NCBI GenBank assembly: GCA_003531345.1
Contig: DQGZ01000032.1
Coordinates: 1 to 6,857, forward strand
Direction: 5' to 3'
Length of the DNA stretch: 6,857 bases
Source of the DNA: Alphaproteobacteria bacterium
GTDB lineage: Bacteria > Pseudomonadota > Alphaproteobacteria > Rickettsiales > UBA8987
The notes beneath the pieces were generated by a model. The model made no database searches. It had not been told where the DNA came from and saw only the letters and a list, made by a program, of their open reading frames with translations. The translations under genes and the position numbers were made by a program. This document shows, piece after piece, positions 5,789-6,857 of the stretch (position 1 is the first letter of the stretch; every line of letters begins with the position of its first letter).

Positions 5789-6857
5789 TTGACCACCTCC
5801 CTTTATTTTCACTGGCCTTTCTGCGAGCTGAAATGCCCTTATTGTGATTTCAACAGCCATGTACGGGAAAAAACTGACCATACAAAATGGCTGCGGGCTT
5901 ATCTGAAAGAGATAGATTTTTATGCAGACTATTTAAAGGGCAAGGAAATTAAAACCATATATTTTGGCGGCGGCACACCCAGCCTGATGAAGCCAGAGAT
6001 GATAGCGGAGATAATCAATAAAATAAAAGCAGAGTTCAATCTTCGTAACAATGCAGAAATAACCATTGAGGCGAACCCTGCCAGCAGCGAAATAGAAAAA
6101 TTCAAGGCATTTAAAGACGCTGGTATTAACAGAATATCCATAGGGATTCAGAGCTTTAACGAAGAGCGGCTGAAATTCTTAGGAAGGAAACATAACAGGG
6201 CGCAGGCTATAAAAGCCATTGAAGCCGCAAAGGAAATATTCGGCAATTTTACTTTTGACCTGATATATGCAACCAAAGGGCAAACTGAAAAAAGCTGGAG
6301 TGATGAACTGGATTTTGCATTAAAATTTGACCCACCGCATATTTCGCTTTACCAATTGACCATTGAGAAAGGCACAGAATTTTACAGCGAAACAAAAAAT
6401 GGGGCAATAAAAACCACAAAAGATGAATTGTCTGAGAATTTATATTTCCAAACGTTAGAGCGGTTAAAACATAACGGTCTGGAAAGATATGAAATATCTA
6501 ACTTTGCCAAACAGGGTTTTGAGTCACAGCATAATATGAATTACTGGAATTACGGGGAGTATATGGGGATCGGCGCAGGCGCACATAGCAGGGTAAAGAT
6601 AAAACCTGCGGGCGAACTATCAGAGAGCAGGTATTCCATTTATGACATCCATAACCCTGAAAACTGGCTGGATGCAGTTTTTAAAAAGGGCAATGGCATA
6701 CAGAAAAAAGCAATATTATCAAAACAGCAAATGCTTGAAGAAATGCTTTATATGGGGCTAAGAATAAGGGAGGGGATAAGCTTAAATAATTTTCAGAAGG
6801 TATTAGAAAAAGATTTTTTTGAGATATTTAAAAAAGAAAAAATAAGTTTTTTTGAGC
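5789..6857 (+). CDS. hemW: Radical SAM heme chaperone HemW (3'-truncated by window end)
   Basis: HemW (formerly called HemN-like or YggW) binds heme and passes it to membrane respiratory enzymes; it is not a true coproporphyrinogen dehydrogenase. The visible 356 residues begin with SLYFHWPFCELKCPYCDFNS. The radical-SAM cluster ligands are C12, C16 and C19 (C-x3-C-x2-C), followed by D20-F21; the F stands where HemN enzymes have a fourth cysteine, which favours HemW. Further motifs are YFGGGTPSLM (58-67, SAM binding), IEANP, GINRISIGIQSF, DLIYA, SLYQLTIE and QHNMNYWNYGEYMGIGAGAH (247-266). TTG 5789 is the chosen start: an in-frame stop lies at 5780-5782, the only codons between are ATA and ATC, and the N-terminus matches homologues exactly in length. 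No Shine-Dalgarno sequence is seen, so translation may be coupled to the upstream gene. The gene remains open at the window edge, with the C-terminal domain incomplete. Confidence 0.93.
   Translation, partial: MTTSLYFHWPFCELKCPYCDFNSHVREKTDHTKWLRAYLKEIDFYADYLKGKEIKTIYFGGGTPSLMKPEMIAEIINKIKAEFNLRNNAEITIEANPASSEIEKFKAFKDAGINRISIGIQSFNEERLKFLGRKHNRAQAIKAIEAAKEIFGNFTFDLIYATKGQTEKSWSDELDFALKFDPPHISLYQLTIEKGTEFYSETKNGAIKTTKDELSENLYFQTLERLKHNGLERYEISNFAKQGFESQHNMNYWNYGEYMGIGAGAHSRVKIKPAGELSESRYSIYDIHNPENWLDAVFKKGNGIQKKAILSKQQMLEEMLYMGLRIREGISLNNFQKVLEKDFFEIFKKEKISFFE

Noticed and set aside
5929..6141. Minus-strand open frame of 70 codons
   Set aside because: It is the reverse strand of the HemW radical-SAM core (GGGTP region).

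Overview
This 6.9 kb window is ordinary chromosomal DNA of an AT-rich alphaproteobacterium, probably of Rickettsiales/Holosporales-like or uncultured low-GC type. This is inferred from the protein style of AddB (alphaproteobacterial family), Prs, UbiA and HemW and from base composition; no rRNA or other phylogenetic marker is present. No tRNA, rRNA, CRISPR array, phage gene or transposase was seen.

Layout: (1) 1-68, the 5' end of an unrecognised minus-strand gene. (2) 69-149, a short divergent spacer filled by ten 7-bp units, five in one orientation and five inverted, able to form one long hairpin that ends next to the addB start codon. (3) 150-3137, addB, encoding the AddB helicase-like/nuclease subunit for double-strand-break repair. 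It carries a ~98-bp GC-rich palindromic element translated in frame. (4) 3214-3528, a small coiled-coil-like gene of unknown function, where addA would normally be expected. (5) 3529-3591, a convergent spacer. (6) 3592-5396 on the minus strand, a two-gene unit prs-ubiA (PRPP synthetase, then 4-hydroxybenzoate polyprenyltransferase). (7) 5397-5459, a compact divergent promoter region. (8) 5460-5786, a small exported protein with two C-terminal cysteines, followed after 2 bp by (9) hemW, a radical-SAM heme chaperone that starts at TTG 5789 and runs off the window end.

The identifiable genes are housekeeping functions: DNA repair, PRPP supply, ubiquinone synthesis and heme delivery to respiratory enzymes. 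UbiA and HemW both serve respiration, but no single pathway joins the window. The most notable features are non-coding in style: the palindromic repeat domesticated inside addB, the heptad inverted array before addB, and the absence of a recognisable Shine-Dalgarno sequence before all seven start codons. I see no convincing new defence or mobile system.
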